From assembly GCA_026261815.1 (NCBI GenBank), contig JAMPIT010000575.1, positions 36,567,501 through 36,631,500 on the forward strand: a DNA stretch of 64,000 nucleotides, given 5' to 3'. The translations under genes and the position numbers were made by a program. How positions within the stretch are numbered: position 1 is the first letter of the stretch; each line of letters opens with the position of its first letter. This DNA is from Monarcha castaneiventris obscurior (taxonomy: Eukaryota; Chordata; Aves; Passeriformes; Monarchidae). Below are positions 50,850-62,345 of the stretch, piece after piece. Under the pieces are notes generated by a model. That model was not told where the DNA came from, made no database searches, and was given only the letters and a program-made list of their open reading frames with translations.

Positions 50850-51075
50850 CTTTTTTTTTTCTTCTTCCTGTTTTTTGTTTTTTTTTTTTTTGTCTTCCAG
50901 GAGGTCAGACATTATGGCAATGACTGTGCTACCATTTCTGGAGATGGCAGTCAACAGTGTTTTCCAGGAAATCACAAGATAAATGCACAGAATACTACTG
51001 CTTTAGACAGAGTTTTGAAAGGAAATGAGGATACTATAATATTATCTCTCTTTTTTTTTTTTTTTATTTCCAGGA
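50850..51075 (+). repeat. Two T-rich tracts each ending in a CCAG acceptor-like site
   Basis: A T-rich tract of about 45 bp ends in 'tgtcttccag' (AG at 50899-50900), and a second T-rich tract ends in 'tatttccag' (AG at 51072-51073). Both resemble strong 3' splice sites. The roughly 150 bp between them have no matching donor (no GTRAGT was seen), so exons are not supported. They may equally be simple T-rich low-complexity sequence. An open frame here is mostly poly-Phe from the T runs. Confidence 0.6.
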
Positions 51076-53199
51076 TCATGGCTGTTTTTAGTTACATGTA
51101 GAAATGAACAAATAGCAATCACAGTGGAGGACCTGCTTTTGAAACCAGCTTAGAACTGAACAGAAAGAAGACTAGGTTTCTAGAAGGCAATGAGTTCTGA
51201 ATGTTTTTCATGGTCAAAGAACTGTACTGTCCCTAGCAGGGGAAATCCCCTAACAAGGGGAAAATTTGTTGGAAGGGACTTCACTCCTAAATGGAGGACT
51301 ATTCAATCAAAAGAGATGCTAGCAAGTAAGGAAGGTACATAGACAAGATAGAAAAATGAAGGAGTCATCATAAATAAAAGGTTATATCTCAGATATCAAG
51401 AAGAATAGAAGTGAAGAGAAAATTGTCCAAATCAGGAATACACTCATCTTTGCAAGGCATATTAAAAAAAATAGCCATTCAACTAAATGGAAAGTTGGCA
51501 TCTAGTGAAATTTGCTCCTGACTCAGTTTCATAATGTATTATTAATATATAGGGATGTCAGAATGTCACATCGAAAGATGCAGGGAAACTGCAAGGCTAG
51601 AAAAAGTAGGAACATAAACACCATAACGAGGAAACTTAGGTACACTACTGTCACTGGGGTGATTATCAGCTGGAAATAGCTGAGGAAAAGGAGAAAGTGG
51701 TTGTGTTAAATGATTTTATGACAAATGGTTTGTAGGATGACAATAAAACACCAAGGGTCTTTTCATGTAAAGAGTTTATTCCTAAAATACCTCAAGAAAT
51801 GGAGACCTCCTCCAGTGCCATCCCAGTCTCTGATGTTCAGATCAAATTAATTCAAGCTGAAAAAGAAGCAGAAGACGCCTTCTGAAGTGGTCAAGAAGTG
51901 GAAGAATGAAAGAGTTTTGTTTGATCAAACCCATAAAAAAAAAAAATCTCAAAAGATTAAAAGATCTTTCTCTGAAAATATTTCTGGAGAATGAACAGCA
52001 GGAGGAGGAAGAGTCACATAGTCTTCAGGAGAAAACCTGTGTGCAAATACATAGGTATGACACAGATACAAGCAAACGTGGCTGAAGATTATAGAGGTTG
52101 TCCTAAAGTCTTAAATAGTTTAGCTGTACCTTTCTGCACCTAGGGAAAACAGAAGCTCTGTTCACTTTAAAAAGTGGATTTTCTAGCACCCAAAGCATGC
52201 AAACTGTAGTCTTCACTGTTACTTAGACATAAATTTGAATGCCAGAATCAAAATTCTCTTAACAAAACAGAGAATGAAATTAAGGATGCAAGTCAGAAAT
52301 TTAAGATCTCATCATCAGTCTTTTTGTTCTTTTGTGAGGATAAGCACCTTTCACAAACATAACCGATTACCTGAACACACCTGAGGGATTTTTTTGAAGC
52401 ACAGTATAAGAAAAATCTTTCATAAATAATAGTAAAAAAAGTTACCTAAATTATGAGATGTACCCATTGCTTTTTAAAACAAAAAAATCTCAAATTGATT
52501 TAACTTCTTAAGTCATTTATTTCATATGAGTAAAATCACCACCACTTAAGTTAATAGTGCTATTTTTGGCTTCCAGGCTGATACAAAATGTAAGTAAAGC
52601 TAACCCAAAGAGCTGTATTTTTGTAGCTGTTAGGAACTACCAGATGTGCCAGCATAAATAATTTCACACAGCTCCACTCTGTGATAACATACAGAACCAT
52701 TTTGAATATTTTACTAATTCAAATCAAATACTAAGTTCCCAGCACTAAGAAACTGAGCAATTGTCTAGGCTACTCTCTGAGTGTCTTGTCATTTTATCTG
52801 TATGCGGTCTTCATCATTTTTCTATGTCATACAAATTAATGCTGTCTTTTGATTGTGAATTCATGAAAGCTCAGAATAAATTTAATTATAATCTGTACTT
52901 AGGAGATTAGGATGTTGCTTGTATATCTGATTTATCAGAATTACATACAACATTGATTCTGGAGAATTTCCAAAGAAGGATGGTACTACTATATTCAGTG
53001 ACATCACTGCATTTCTGGTGTCCTTCAGCAACGTTTTTTAATTCAGGAAACCTATGGTCTGCCACAAAAACTCACTGCACTGCCTGTCCTTTTCTTTGAG
53101 TCTATTTTATTCTCTGCCACAAATAATCCACTTCTAAGTAATGGCAAAACACAGTTATTCTCTTATTATTTAATAAATGCATTTCATTGGTGCCAATAA
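51076..53199. other. Unique noncoding sequence
   Basis: No gene or transposon. A perfect palindrome, ggggaaatcccc, lies at 51239-51250 and contains a match to the NF-kappa-B consensus GGGRNWYYCC; a half-site-like 'aggggaaaa' follows at about 51256. This is a motif match only. Confidence 0.5.
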
Positions 53200-56100
53200 A
53201 TGAGACTGTGGAGAGTGGCACATGCTGCTGAAGGCAGGAGGACTGTGCATTGTACACTGTGCTCATTATTGCTTTGCTCACTACGGCCAGAAATGGCCAT
53301 GGGAACCGAGGAGGTTTGGTGACAATCCTTTGCCTCGGAGGGTGTTTCTCAAGGACATGCAGAGCATGAAGGAGTGTTCAGGTGCTGGCAGTCATGCTAT
53401 GTCTGTGCCCCGAGCAGCTGCCACCAACCACTGAGTCCAGACTTAAGTGATTGTGTGAGCTCTGTGCTCAGGAGGGGCCAAAAAGCGCAAATGAGAGGCC
53501 AGAGATGACATCTCAGAGTAGGAGTGGAGCAGGTACATGATTTCCTGCACCTGACTCTGACTGCAGGACACCAGCAATAGAAACAGGGTTGAGTCAGAGG
53601 ACTCCTTTGCCTATTTTGCAGGAAGGGTTTACACTACCCTATAGAAATAGCACTAATTCCCTACCTCACCACACCAGTGTTATTGAAGTATAATACTCTT
53701 AAAAGAGATAAAATTACCTTAGGTTAAAATGGGTGTCGTGCCCTGGAGAATCAGATACACAGGAATAAAAAGGATTTCTTTGTGTAAGGGACACACTTTG
53801 AGGCATAAAAGATTAGTAAATGCAATTGATGTACTTTCTTGTCACATATTATAATAGCTTCTATTTATTTTTGCTATTTTTAAACAAGCACAGAATTAAA
53901 CTTGCAAATTTTTTTTCCAACGAACTAAGAATCTCAGTGAACAAGACGCATCATAAACTTCTAATCCTCAGAATTAAAGACTGGAAATGCCAGATATCAT
54001 ACAAAAATATAGCAACAATATGTTATGGCTGTTTGGCACTGCTTTTTGTTTAATAAGGTTATATATTGCCTGCTTCATATTTTCTTAAAAAATCTGTAGA
54101 TCTCTACAGGCTATTAAAATCATCCAGAGTGAAAAACAAAGTACTTCTAAGGGTTTCCTTCTGCCCACCATATGTTGTTAGAAAATTGCTTACATATACA
54201 GGTAGCATGTATTAGAACTCTGCAAAACTGCCAAATATGCTTCAGGTAATCTTCCCGCATACACATAAAAAGTGCCAGATTTTGAAAAAGGGTAAATACA
54301 TCATACATGAATTTTTCATCTCGTAAGCCAATGGGATTGAATGAGTAGCCTCTAGCAAATTTGTCCAATACAGAGAAGGAAAGCATGTGTTTTTGCAGAC
54401 TAAGGGCTATAAGAACAAATGAGGGAACCACAGGGCAGAAAATATGCTTTAATGCAATATGTATGAAATTTGGTAGGCCTTGGCCAGGCTTCTGGAAAGC
54501 ATATGTGCTGTGGATTAGAATAGCAACTATGTTCAAATGACATCTTCAAAAGCACCAAAATATGATGCTTTATTAAAAGCTGATAAGTTTTAAGGTCCTA
54601 GCTTGCAGAGGAACTTGTGAGAATTAAATATTATGCTTTTTAGAACATCACCCTCCAAGCTCAGCAGGAAGATGAAAAACTTTTTAGAGAATGAAGAAAT
54701 GTGGCACATTGGTTGATATAGTTCATTTTTTCCTCTTTCCCTTTCTCCCAGCATTGCAAATAAGGAGTGTAATTCTCCCTTCCCAAAGATATCAAGTGTT
54801 AATAATTCACTATGATGATTTTGGACATTTTATATTTAAATTCTGCATACAATCTACTGATTAAATCATATTATGAATAGTTGGATGAGTATCTTATTTA
54901 AAAAATTACTTTCTTCTGCCACCACAAATTGTACTTGTGCAGCAAATGACTGTCCATTTTAATGAGAATGAATGCAATTATTTTTACAGTCTGTGCCCTT
55001 TACAGGCTGGTGTACTTCATTTTCATGTAAGAAGTGAGTGGGTATTATTGGAAAGGAGGAATTTTAAAGTTGCTATTTGTGTCTATAATTTAGAGAAAAT
55101 GACCTTGCCTGGAAAAATAAATAAGATGTGGAGGACTTCATTGAAACCACTGAACGCAAGAGGACATCAGTCACTGAGGACTCTTTTTCTTTTCCACAGC
55201 CCCCATGGTGATATTTTCACTTGTAATTTTATCAACTAAACCACTAAAGAAAAAATAAAAAAGCTGATATGGGCAAAGAAATCCTGAAGCAAAGCCAGCA
55301 GAGTGGACTTAATTCTTCCTCAGGGTGTGTGAAATAGGACTAGCAAACAAAGACCTTAATTTTGCAACTTTTTCTCAGGTTTATCCTCTCAGATTGTTTT
55401 GTCTTTGTTAATAGCATTGTATTTTGAGTTGCTGTAAGTCATTCAAACAGTGGGGGCTGTCTGGATGCAACCTCTTTCCACAGCAACTGCAAAGAGTGGG
55501 AATCAGCTGAAGTCCATTTCACCTTGCAGGTACCATGCAGTTGTTAGTGGTAATTATCAGAACTCAGATGAAACATAATCAGACATTGCACCATGGTAAA
55601 GACAGATGACTAAGTGGTGCATACAGATGTCAAATCTCAAAACAAAGCCAGGGAATGTAGGTATTTGTCACTGAAGCCCTAAAATTCTCCTCTTTCAGCT
55701 ACTGTGTGCTAAAGCCTTTGTGAAAATGGAACTCAGATTCCTAAGATAGATATTTTTGAAAGAAATGTCTCTGATCTGCTTTGATCACAGAACCAGGCAG
55801 GTGTAACCAATGGTCACTGGCCTCTGCATGTGCTATACTAGTGACTTATGGAAAATCACTGAAAAAAGAAAATGTGCTTTAGTTCTTAAGGTCATACTGG
55901 GCTTAGCATATAAACTATCACGCTGCAAGGAAGAGACCTACTGCATGCCTACAAACCCAGAGTGCAAAAGCAAGGAAGCACAGAAACTTAGGACTTTCTA
56001 CTTCATCATGATTTGACTTGATCCTGCTATTCCCTAGTTTAGTTCCTTTATCACTTAATCATGATATACATCCTCAGTCTCTTCTCTTTACCTGCTACAC

Positions 56101-56373
56101 AATGTACAATCAAATAAGTATTCCCTGAGACAAACAACTGATGCCAGAGCCCAATAGTTAGATAGAAACCTGTCTCACCAAGGTACAAGGCTAAAATGTC
56201 CCTGAATAAGAGCAGAGATAAGTTTTGGGTCGCTTGTGACTTGCATCACTATTTTAGGCATCTGACAAAGGATATGGGTGGTAGAGGTGGAGCTTCAGCA
56301 ATTCTGGTTTTGAGGGTGAAATCCACCCTCAAATCCATTAAAAAGATTTTAATGAGACAGAAAAATTCCCATT
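53200..56373. other. Unique noncoding sequence
   Basis: No gene is recognised. 53210-53480 is more GC-rich than its surroundings. The minus frame at 54147-54536 (129 codons) is the second-longest open frame outside CR1 and repeats but has no domain I know. The plus frame at 54937-55239 (100 codons) is likewise unrecognised. Confidence 0.5.
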
Positions 56374-56452
56374 ATGTACGTACATATATTTGTGTATGCG
56401 TACATATTGTGTACATTTGTTTATATATATATGGGTGTGTGTATTTATATAG
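56374..56452. repeat. Alternating purine-pyrimidine (TA/TG/CG) tract with a 12-bp palindrome
   Basis: The tract starts with the perfect palindrome atgtacgtacat (56374-56385). It continues with TG, TA and CG dinucleotide steps, including (TA)5 at about 56422-56432 and (GT)4 shortly after. It is an imperfect microsatellite. Such alternating sequence can adopt cruciform or Z forms. A frame rich in Tyr/Cys/Val/Ile across it is a by-product. Confidence 0.8.
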
Positions 56453-59400
56453 TACCATGATTCTGTTTTGCAGCACAATTTGCTTGAAGTGGAAGCAGGT
56501 GAAGATCCTTAGATGAGTTTGCCCATGATGCTACTCCTCCTGTTAACTAAAAAAAAAAAACATTCTAGGAAAAATAGTGCTGTCAGGAAAAGGTGTGCAG
56601 ACAGGCTCCAGCCTGAAAGACAATAATGTCTTGGAAAAAAGAGCTAGTTGAGACAAGCAGTCACACTCACTGACTGCTCATTTCCAGTTCTTTCTCATCC
56701 CTCCCTCCTTCTATATATACTTCAGGCATTTCTTAGCTCAGTATCCTAAAAACTACTGGTGCATTTGATGTGACCTATTGACAATGCATTACTGATGCTT
56801 TAATTGGCTCAGATGAGCCCTGTGATTGTGCTGATTCCATCAGCAGCAGCAGGTTATCTTCCTACACCTCAGTATTTCGAACATCGATAAAATTCTTGGT
56901 ATTAGATTCCCAGGTAACTCAGTGTGCTTAAATGAGCTACCTGACTCTCCCTCAACCCAATCTCACCCAACAATTTTCTGAAACTGGTCTTAGGTTATGA
57001 CCTCATTGAGTAAGTTTCAATCAAGAGTGAATTTTTGTGACGTTTTGTAAAGCTGTGTAAATGAGTATTTATAATGGGAAGCATGAAACATCTTTACCTA
57101 TAACTACCCTGCTGGAAGCTGAAATAGTAAAAGAGCTTACCCTGTTCCATTTCATATTGTATAAGCTATTAGACTGAAGAGCTGGAAGTACAATTTAATT
57201 CCTCTCTCCAAGTACATTAAAGCTTTTTGGGTTTTTTTAGTTCCTTTTACTGATGCTGTTTTACATTTTCGCCCTTAGCATCCAATAAAAACAAAATAAG
57301 AGAAAAAGACAGAAGAAATGAAACTGCTGTAGAAAATAACCTCAGAGAACAAGACAACTTCATTTACAATCTAATAAAATATTTTTCATGAGTGTGGAGG
57401 GGTGGCAAGCGCTTTGTAATACCAAGTTACTCAAATCTGTTGTGTTGTGAGTAAATGGAAAACCCAGCTGTCATCGTGAGAGGGACCACACTTCATACAA
57501 CTTATCTGCACCTAGTAACAACAAAAACAAATTAACTGATGATTAGGAGATGAAGGCACAGTAACCACTATGTTTGATCAATTACACTCTACAAGGATCT
57601 TCTGTGTTGACATTTTATTAGTCTTTTTTTGGTTTGTTTTTTTTTTAGCTGACAAGTTTCCTGTGAAGCAATTCTTACCCTGCTCTGATCCAAGTCTGAT
57701 GTCAGTCTGCCTAGCAGTGCTGATTCACCTAGACAGTCCTAAAAGCCAAGAATTACTTTCCCTGCCCTATAAAGATTCTTTCAGTTTCTCTTCACTCTCA
57801 GGAATTGAACTCTGGTCAACTTAAAACTCATTTACTGCAGTTTCTTTGGTGCAGTTTCTTTGGTGCAGCTGAATTTTCTTGGGCAATGTAATGGGTTTTA
57901 ATCAAAAAGAAGCCTCTAAGAGATGGTAATAGAAACAGAAATTTCTGACTTTAATAATTTATATCACAGTTGAGATTTTATGCAAACACAGAAAGACCTT
58001 CCAAAGACAATTCAGCCATTGTGCAGGTGCTGCTTAAAGCAAGTCACCAGTAGAATTAAGCAACATGCAGATTACGTCATTTGTAATTAAAATGGGAGTT
58101 ATATATGTTTAATAATCTTCTCATCTGTAGCAAAGTTGGGGTTTCCCTTTTATCCCTGCCCTTCACTGCAGGTCTAGCTCTTTCCACACATTACACGCAG
58201 AAGTGAAGGGAAACTGAGAGTATTATTCTCCATAAATTGAAGTTTTATCCTAAAAAAAGGGTAAAAACATCATTTGATGTCCTGTTGTATTCAGAACTAT
58301 ACACCTTTTTGGTCAACTCCATTGTTAATCTCCTTCTGTCCTTGTGAGGGTCTTGGTGCAACGTACACACACTTCGGATACGTGCTCCTGCTCAAGCATT
58401 GAACAACCCAAACACAAAATCTTTATTCCCGGAACAAGAATGAGAAGAAATACAGTTTCATTTTTAAGAAACTAATTTTTTAGGTTAACCTGCAAATTCT
58501 TTTTCTTGTAGGCAGCAGAGATTTAATCAAAAGAGTAGAGAAGGTTCTGTGATGGTTACAGACTTGCATTTCTTTCAGCAGTTCTGTGAGTCACTGAGCT
58601 GATTTCCAGTGAAATGAACTCAGCTGCTCTCCCAGAGTTCATACACTTGCAGATATGCCTCTGCATAATGTTACCTTCATTGCTGTGTACAGCCAGTAAA
58701 TAATAAGGTAGAAGAAATCAGCCACAAAAAGTTTGATTTTGTCACACAAGCCTTCAAGGTTTTTTTTAATGCAAAATCATTTCTGTCATTGGAGTAGTGT
58801 GGGAGCTGATCTTCCTGTAATGCTGCTGTTCCAGTGAATCTGAAGAAATCAGACCCTTTCCTTATTGGTGGTTTTCATATCTGGAAGGGGACAACCAGCA
58901 GCCCCAGTGCTGGGGCACTCTGTTCAATGAGAGATGATCACCATGGAACATGACCTTGCTAGAACCCTCCAGATCCATGATTTCTGCCTATCCTTTTTGG
59001 TTATCCTTGATTTGGTGGAATTAAAGTCCAGGGAATTACATTTTGATGCTGAGTTTGGGAAAGTCACTGCCACCTCCTTCTTACCAGCTGGTCTTGTATC
59101 AAACAAGACAAGGTCCAAACAAAAGCTGACGACTGTATCAGGAAACTGAGTACACTCATCTTCCCAGGTGATTTCAGGGCTGGTGTTTTGCAGTTTGTTC
59201 CAGGTCATGTCTTTACAAGAGAGCAATCTGGGCAGTACAGAGGTTTGCAGCTGAGAACAAGCTGAGACCCACTGTTCACCAATAGCACACACTCAGCAGT
59301 GAGTATTGATCACTCGTGCCTATCATTTTCTTGTTTCCTTTCTGCGTCTTTTTTATTAGTAGCAGCTGTCAGATCATTCTCACCTTTTCAGTGTCCTTGC

Positions 59401-59525
59401 TAAGCAGAGCAACAGGAATAAATGCATGTGTGTCTTGCCTCAAAGTTTTCAGGAGACAAAGCTTCACTTCCTGGCAGTTGTGAGAGCCTTGGGGAAAAGG
59501 TTTGAGGCCACCCAGCTGAGCAGAT
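56453..59525. other. Unique noncoding sequence
   Basis: No gene or transposon. A 14-bp unit, 'tgcagtttctttgg', is tandemly duplicated without mismatch at 57836-57849 and 57850-57863. A T-rich tract ending in TAG at 57646-57648 is acceptor-like, but the frame that follows (to 57824) encodes nothing I recognise. The minus frame 58924-59292 (122 codons) is also unrecognised. Confidence 0.5.
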
Positions 59526-60254
59526 GTGCAGCAGCAGCTGAGGAGCACTGTTCCCAGCAGCTCCTCCAGCTGCAATCATTACCCATTAGTGAGCAGCAGC
59601 AGCAGCGTTGCTCCATCACTGTGTTGGATCCAACCACAGGCCTTCTGCTCCTTTCCCAGAAATGATTCCTTATATCCTGCCAGTCAGCATCAGACTCCTA
59701 CTTTATTAATTACAGGCTCAGCTGTGAGTCCTTCCACATGCCCGCTCTGGGAGTAATGGTCCATGAGAAGTCTCATTAGTCTCCTGTGTGGACTGCCCTC
59801 ACTGCCAGATCCCTCAGAGGGAAGAGAGCAACTGTTAACTAAAAGCTGCTTTCCTTCCCCACACAGGTGAGACATTGCAGGACAAGAAAACATGGAGGAA
59901 TGGGAAAAAAGTAATTCCACCCCTTCCCAGGACAGTCTTTGCAGACTGAGGAGCCAGTAAATGCCAGTAGCATGGTATTTACTGGATACCACTTCTGAGC
60001 ACTTCTTCTGTGTCCTTCCCTGTCTATTTTCATCCTCAATATCCCAAGCAGCAGCTAAAAACTCCATTGAACATTGCAGCTCTATTATTCTGAGACTGGT
60101 ATGAAGCTACACTAAGGCACAGTTCCCTGCTTGTAGCATTGAGAAGTTAATGCACTAACTCACTAATCCTGAAAAGGTGTGGTCACTGACCAGCTTTAAG
60201 CATATGATGAGTCTGTGAATCTATTGGCAGTGTCTCTCTGCATAAAATAAGTTT
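59526..60254. other. Unique sequence with short CAG/AGC repeats
   Basis: (AGC)5 lies at 59592-59606 with a shorter CAG run near 59527-59536. The stretch is somewhat GC-richer, and open frames overlap on both strands (up to 125 codons, 59690-60067 minus). None matches a family I know, and overlapping frames in GC-richer DNA are expected by chance. Confidence 0.55.
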
Positions 60255-61180
60255 AGAATCACAGAATCACTTATGTTGAAAAAGACCTTCAAGATCACCA
60301 GGCCCAACTGTTAACCCAGCACTGCCAGGTCCACCCCTAAATCATGTCCCTAAATGCCACATCTACACATCTTTTAAATCCAGGAAGGGCTACTCAACCA
60401 CTTCCCTGAGCAGCCCGTTCCAATTTTTGACAGTGCTTTCTGTGAAGAAATTCTTTCTAATATCCAATCTAAATCTATGCTGGCACAACTTGAGGCCATT
60501 TCCTCTTGTTCTGTCACTTTTTACTTGAGAAAGAGATCAACCCCCACCTTGTCACAACCTCCTTTCAGGTTGCTGTGGAGAGCGAGAAGGTCACCATATA
60601 GCCTCCTTTATTCCAGGTGAGACAACCCCTGCTCCCTCTGCCACTCCTCATCAGTTTTATGCTCCAGACCCTTCCCCAGCTCCATTGCCCTTCTCTGGAC
60701 GTGCTCCAGCCCCTCAATGTCTTTCTTATAGTGAGGGGTGCAAACCTGAACGCAGGATTTGTGGTGTGACTCCAGCAGTGTTGGGGCATGGTCACTGCCC
60801 TGCTCCTGCTGGCCACACCATTGCTGATACAGGACAGGTGCCATTGGCCTTCTTGGCCACCTGGGCACACCCTGGCTCATGTTCAGCCGCTGTTGTCCAG
60901 CTTCCCCACGGCCTTTTCCACCAGACAGTTTTCCAGCCATTCTTGCCCAGCCTGTACTGGTGCCTGGAGTTATTGTCACCCTAGGGCAGGATCCAGAACT
61001 TGGCCTTGTTGAACCTCCCAGAGTTTGCCTTGGCCCATCAATCCAGCCTCTCCAGATCCCTCTGCAGAGCCTTCCTGCCCATCAGTAGAACAACACTCCA
61101 GACTAACTTCATGTCATCAGCAAAGTGGCTGAAGGCGCACTTGATTCCTTCACCCAGATTGTTAATAAAGGTAAAGATTT
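60255..61180 (-). mobile_element. CR1 LINE fragment, about 0.93 kb, minus orientation
   Basis: It begins with octamer remnants 'agaatcacagaatcac'. It continues with 'gttgaaaaagaccttcaaga', 'caactgttaacccagcactg', 'gccacatctacacatctttt' and 'cacaacttgaggccatttcc', and then the ORF2 C-terminal region up to just before the FADD motif's upstream sequence. It belongs to the same variant as 23754 and 48746 and is the longest copy of that variant here. The right edge is approximate, because similarity fades between 61175 and 61210. Confidence 0.95.
60565..61180 (-). pseudogene. Broken CR1 ORF2 C-terminus including FADD motif
   Basis: On the minus strand, 61038-61180 reads 'FINNLGEGIKCAFSHFADDM' and then 'RKALQRDLERLD', the polymerase motif C region with an intact FADD. 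Further on, 'GVASRSRAVTMP' (60565-60870) and 'HYKKDIEGLEHVQRRAMELG' (60608-60979) are consecutive parts of the CR1 protein but lie in different frames, so frameshifts have occurred. The order matches the CR1 ORF2 C-terminal third. It is non-functional. Confidence 0.92.
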
Positions 61181-61950
61181 GGTTCATAGCTCTCTGCAAG
61201 ATGAGGGTCCACCAAATTTGTTCACAGGGAAACATGGATCTGGAATGAATGGCAGGCTCAGTAATGCTGCTAACAGAGCAAATTTCCTTATGTCCTGCAG
61301 ATCTGCTGAGAGAATTACACCTTTCTGCCTGGCTCATTAACCTTGCTTCTGACATGGCTGTGAATGCCTACAGACGTGCACATGTGTCAAATGACACAGG
61401 CAGGAAAATGGAGCAGAATAGAACCATATCAGAATGCGGGGGGTTTTTTGGTCTTTGGTTTTTGTTTTTTGTTTTTTTTCTCTGCCACATTTTGTACATC
61501 TACACCAAAAGTTCTGAATTTCCATTTTAATTATTTTTATCTCTGCAGATATGGACTCACACATAGTGGGGTGGCATTATCCAAGACTGAAAATGACAGT
61601 GACAAGCTGTACAATCCTGGGGGTGATGATTTGGAGTTATTTTCATGGTATTATGTGAAATCACTACAATAAAACAGTCCATACAATGCACTCTAATTGC
61701 CTCCTTACCACACTATTAAATCCTATAACTGAAATTTTCTTGCATTTCTGCTGAGAACTAATGTAGCATGGAGATTGAATTATCTCACATCCATTTAAAG
61801 ATAACTCTTTAGGTCACCAAAATGGGCTAAGCTACAATAAAATAGCTGCACCACAATTTAGCTTGGAAAGGACAAACAGAATGTTTGTATTTTGGGCATA
61901 TGTCCACAGCAAGAAGCCCCTTTCTTCCTTCACCTTAAAACATATACACC
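61181..61950. other. Unique noncoding sequence with T/G-rich tract
   Basis: The gap of about 770 bp between two CR1 fragments in opposite orientation holds no gene. 61438-61486 is a T/G-rich low-complexity tract ('ggttttttggtctttggttt'). It accounts for a Phe-rich open frame. Confidence 0.55.
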
Positions 61951-62142
61951 CAGAGGGTGGCTTGGCACTCGAACAGGCTCTCCAGGGAAGTGGTCACAGC
62001 ACCAAGCCTGACAGAAATCAAGAAGTGTTTGGATAACGCTTTCAGGTACATGGTGTGACTTCTGGGGAGGGTCAGGAGCTGGACCTTGTCAATGGTCTCT
62101 GTGGCACCCTTCCCTGTCAGGATATTCTGTGATTCTGTGATT
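61951..62142 (+). mobile_element. CR1 LINE extreme 3' end with octamer tail, plus orientation
   Basis: The sequence follows the CR1 3' end of the type containing 'ggcactcgaacaggctctcc', 'agggaagtggtcacagcacc', 'aagcctgacagaaatcaaga' and 'ggtacatggtgtgacttctg'. It ends in the family's tail: ATTCTGTG at 62124-62131, ATTCTGTG at 62132-62139 and a partial ATT. A block after 'ggagctggacct' is altered relative to the usual 'gatgatccttgtgggtccct' wording. Extreme 5' truncation leaves about 190 bp. Its 3' end sequence differs from both other CR1 variants in the window, giving a third subfamily. Confidence 0.95.
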
Positions 62143-62345
62143 CCATACACACAGACGGACTCGTGTACACACGTGCACAGCAGTGCGCACACACAGGGCC
62201 ACAGCATCTCACAGAGCCATGAGTGTGCAGAGCTGTGATCTCCTGTGGTGTGTGAATGCACGGATAGCCCTGTGCACACACGCTGAGCCACGCCACAGAG
62301 GTGTGTCCTGCACCCAGCCATGCACACACAGCAGACTGCAGGCAC
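62143..62345. repeat. Decayed CA-rich, CpG-containing patch next to the CR1 tail
   Basis: About 200 bp contain many 'cacac' and 'gtgtg' words and at least eight CpGs, far more than the neighbouring sequence. It begins directly at the CR1 octamer tail. It may be a degraded CA microsatellite that grew from or near the tail. A 148-codon minus frame that spans it and the CR1 end (61935-62381) is Cys/His/Val-rich because of the repeat and is not a gene. Confidence 0.6.

Noticed and set aside
57570..57824. T-rich tract ending in TAG followed by an open frame to 57824, considered as a last coding exon
   Set aside because: The encoded peptide resembles no family and no upstream exon was found. The acceptor is only a T-rich tract.
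58924..59292. 122-codon minus-strand frame that looks fairly protein-like
   Set aside because: I compared it by eye with CR1 ORF2 and other retroelement proteins and saw no match. There is no other support.
59592..59606. (AGC)5, considered as a coding polyglutamine or polyserine tract
   Set aside because: Five units are ordinary, and the surrounding open frames are short, overlapping on both strands and unrecognised.
60685..61088. Plus-strand frames rich in Pro/Ser/Cys
   Set aside because: They are antisense shadows of the minus-strand CR1 ORF2 remnant.
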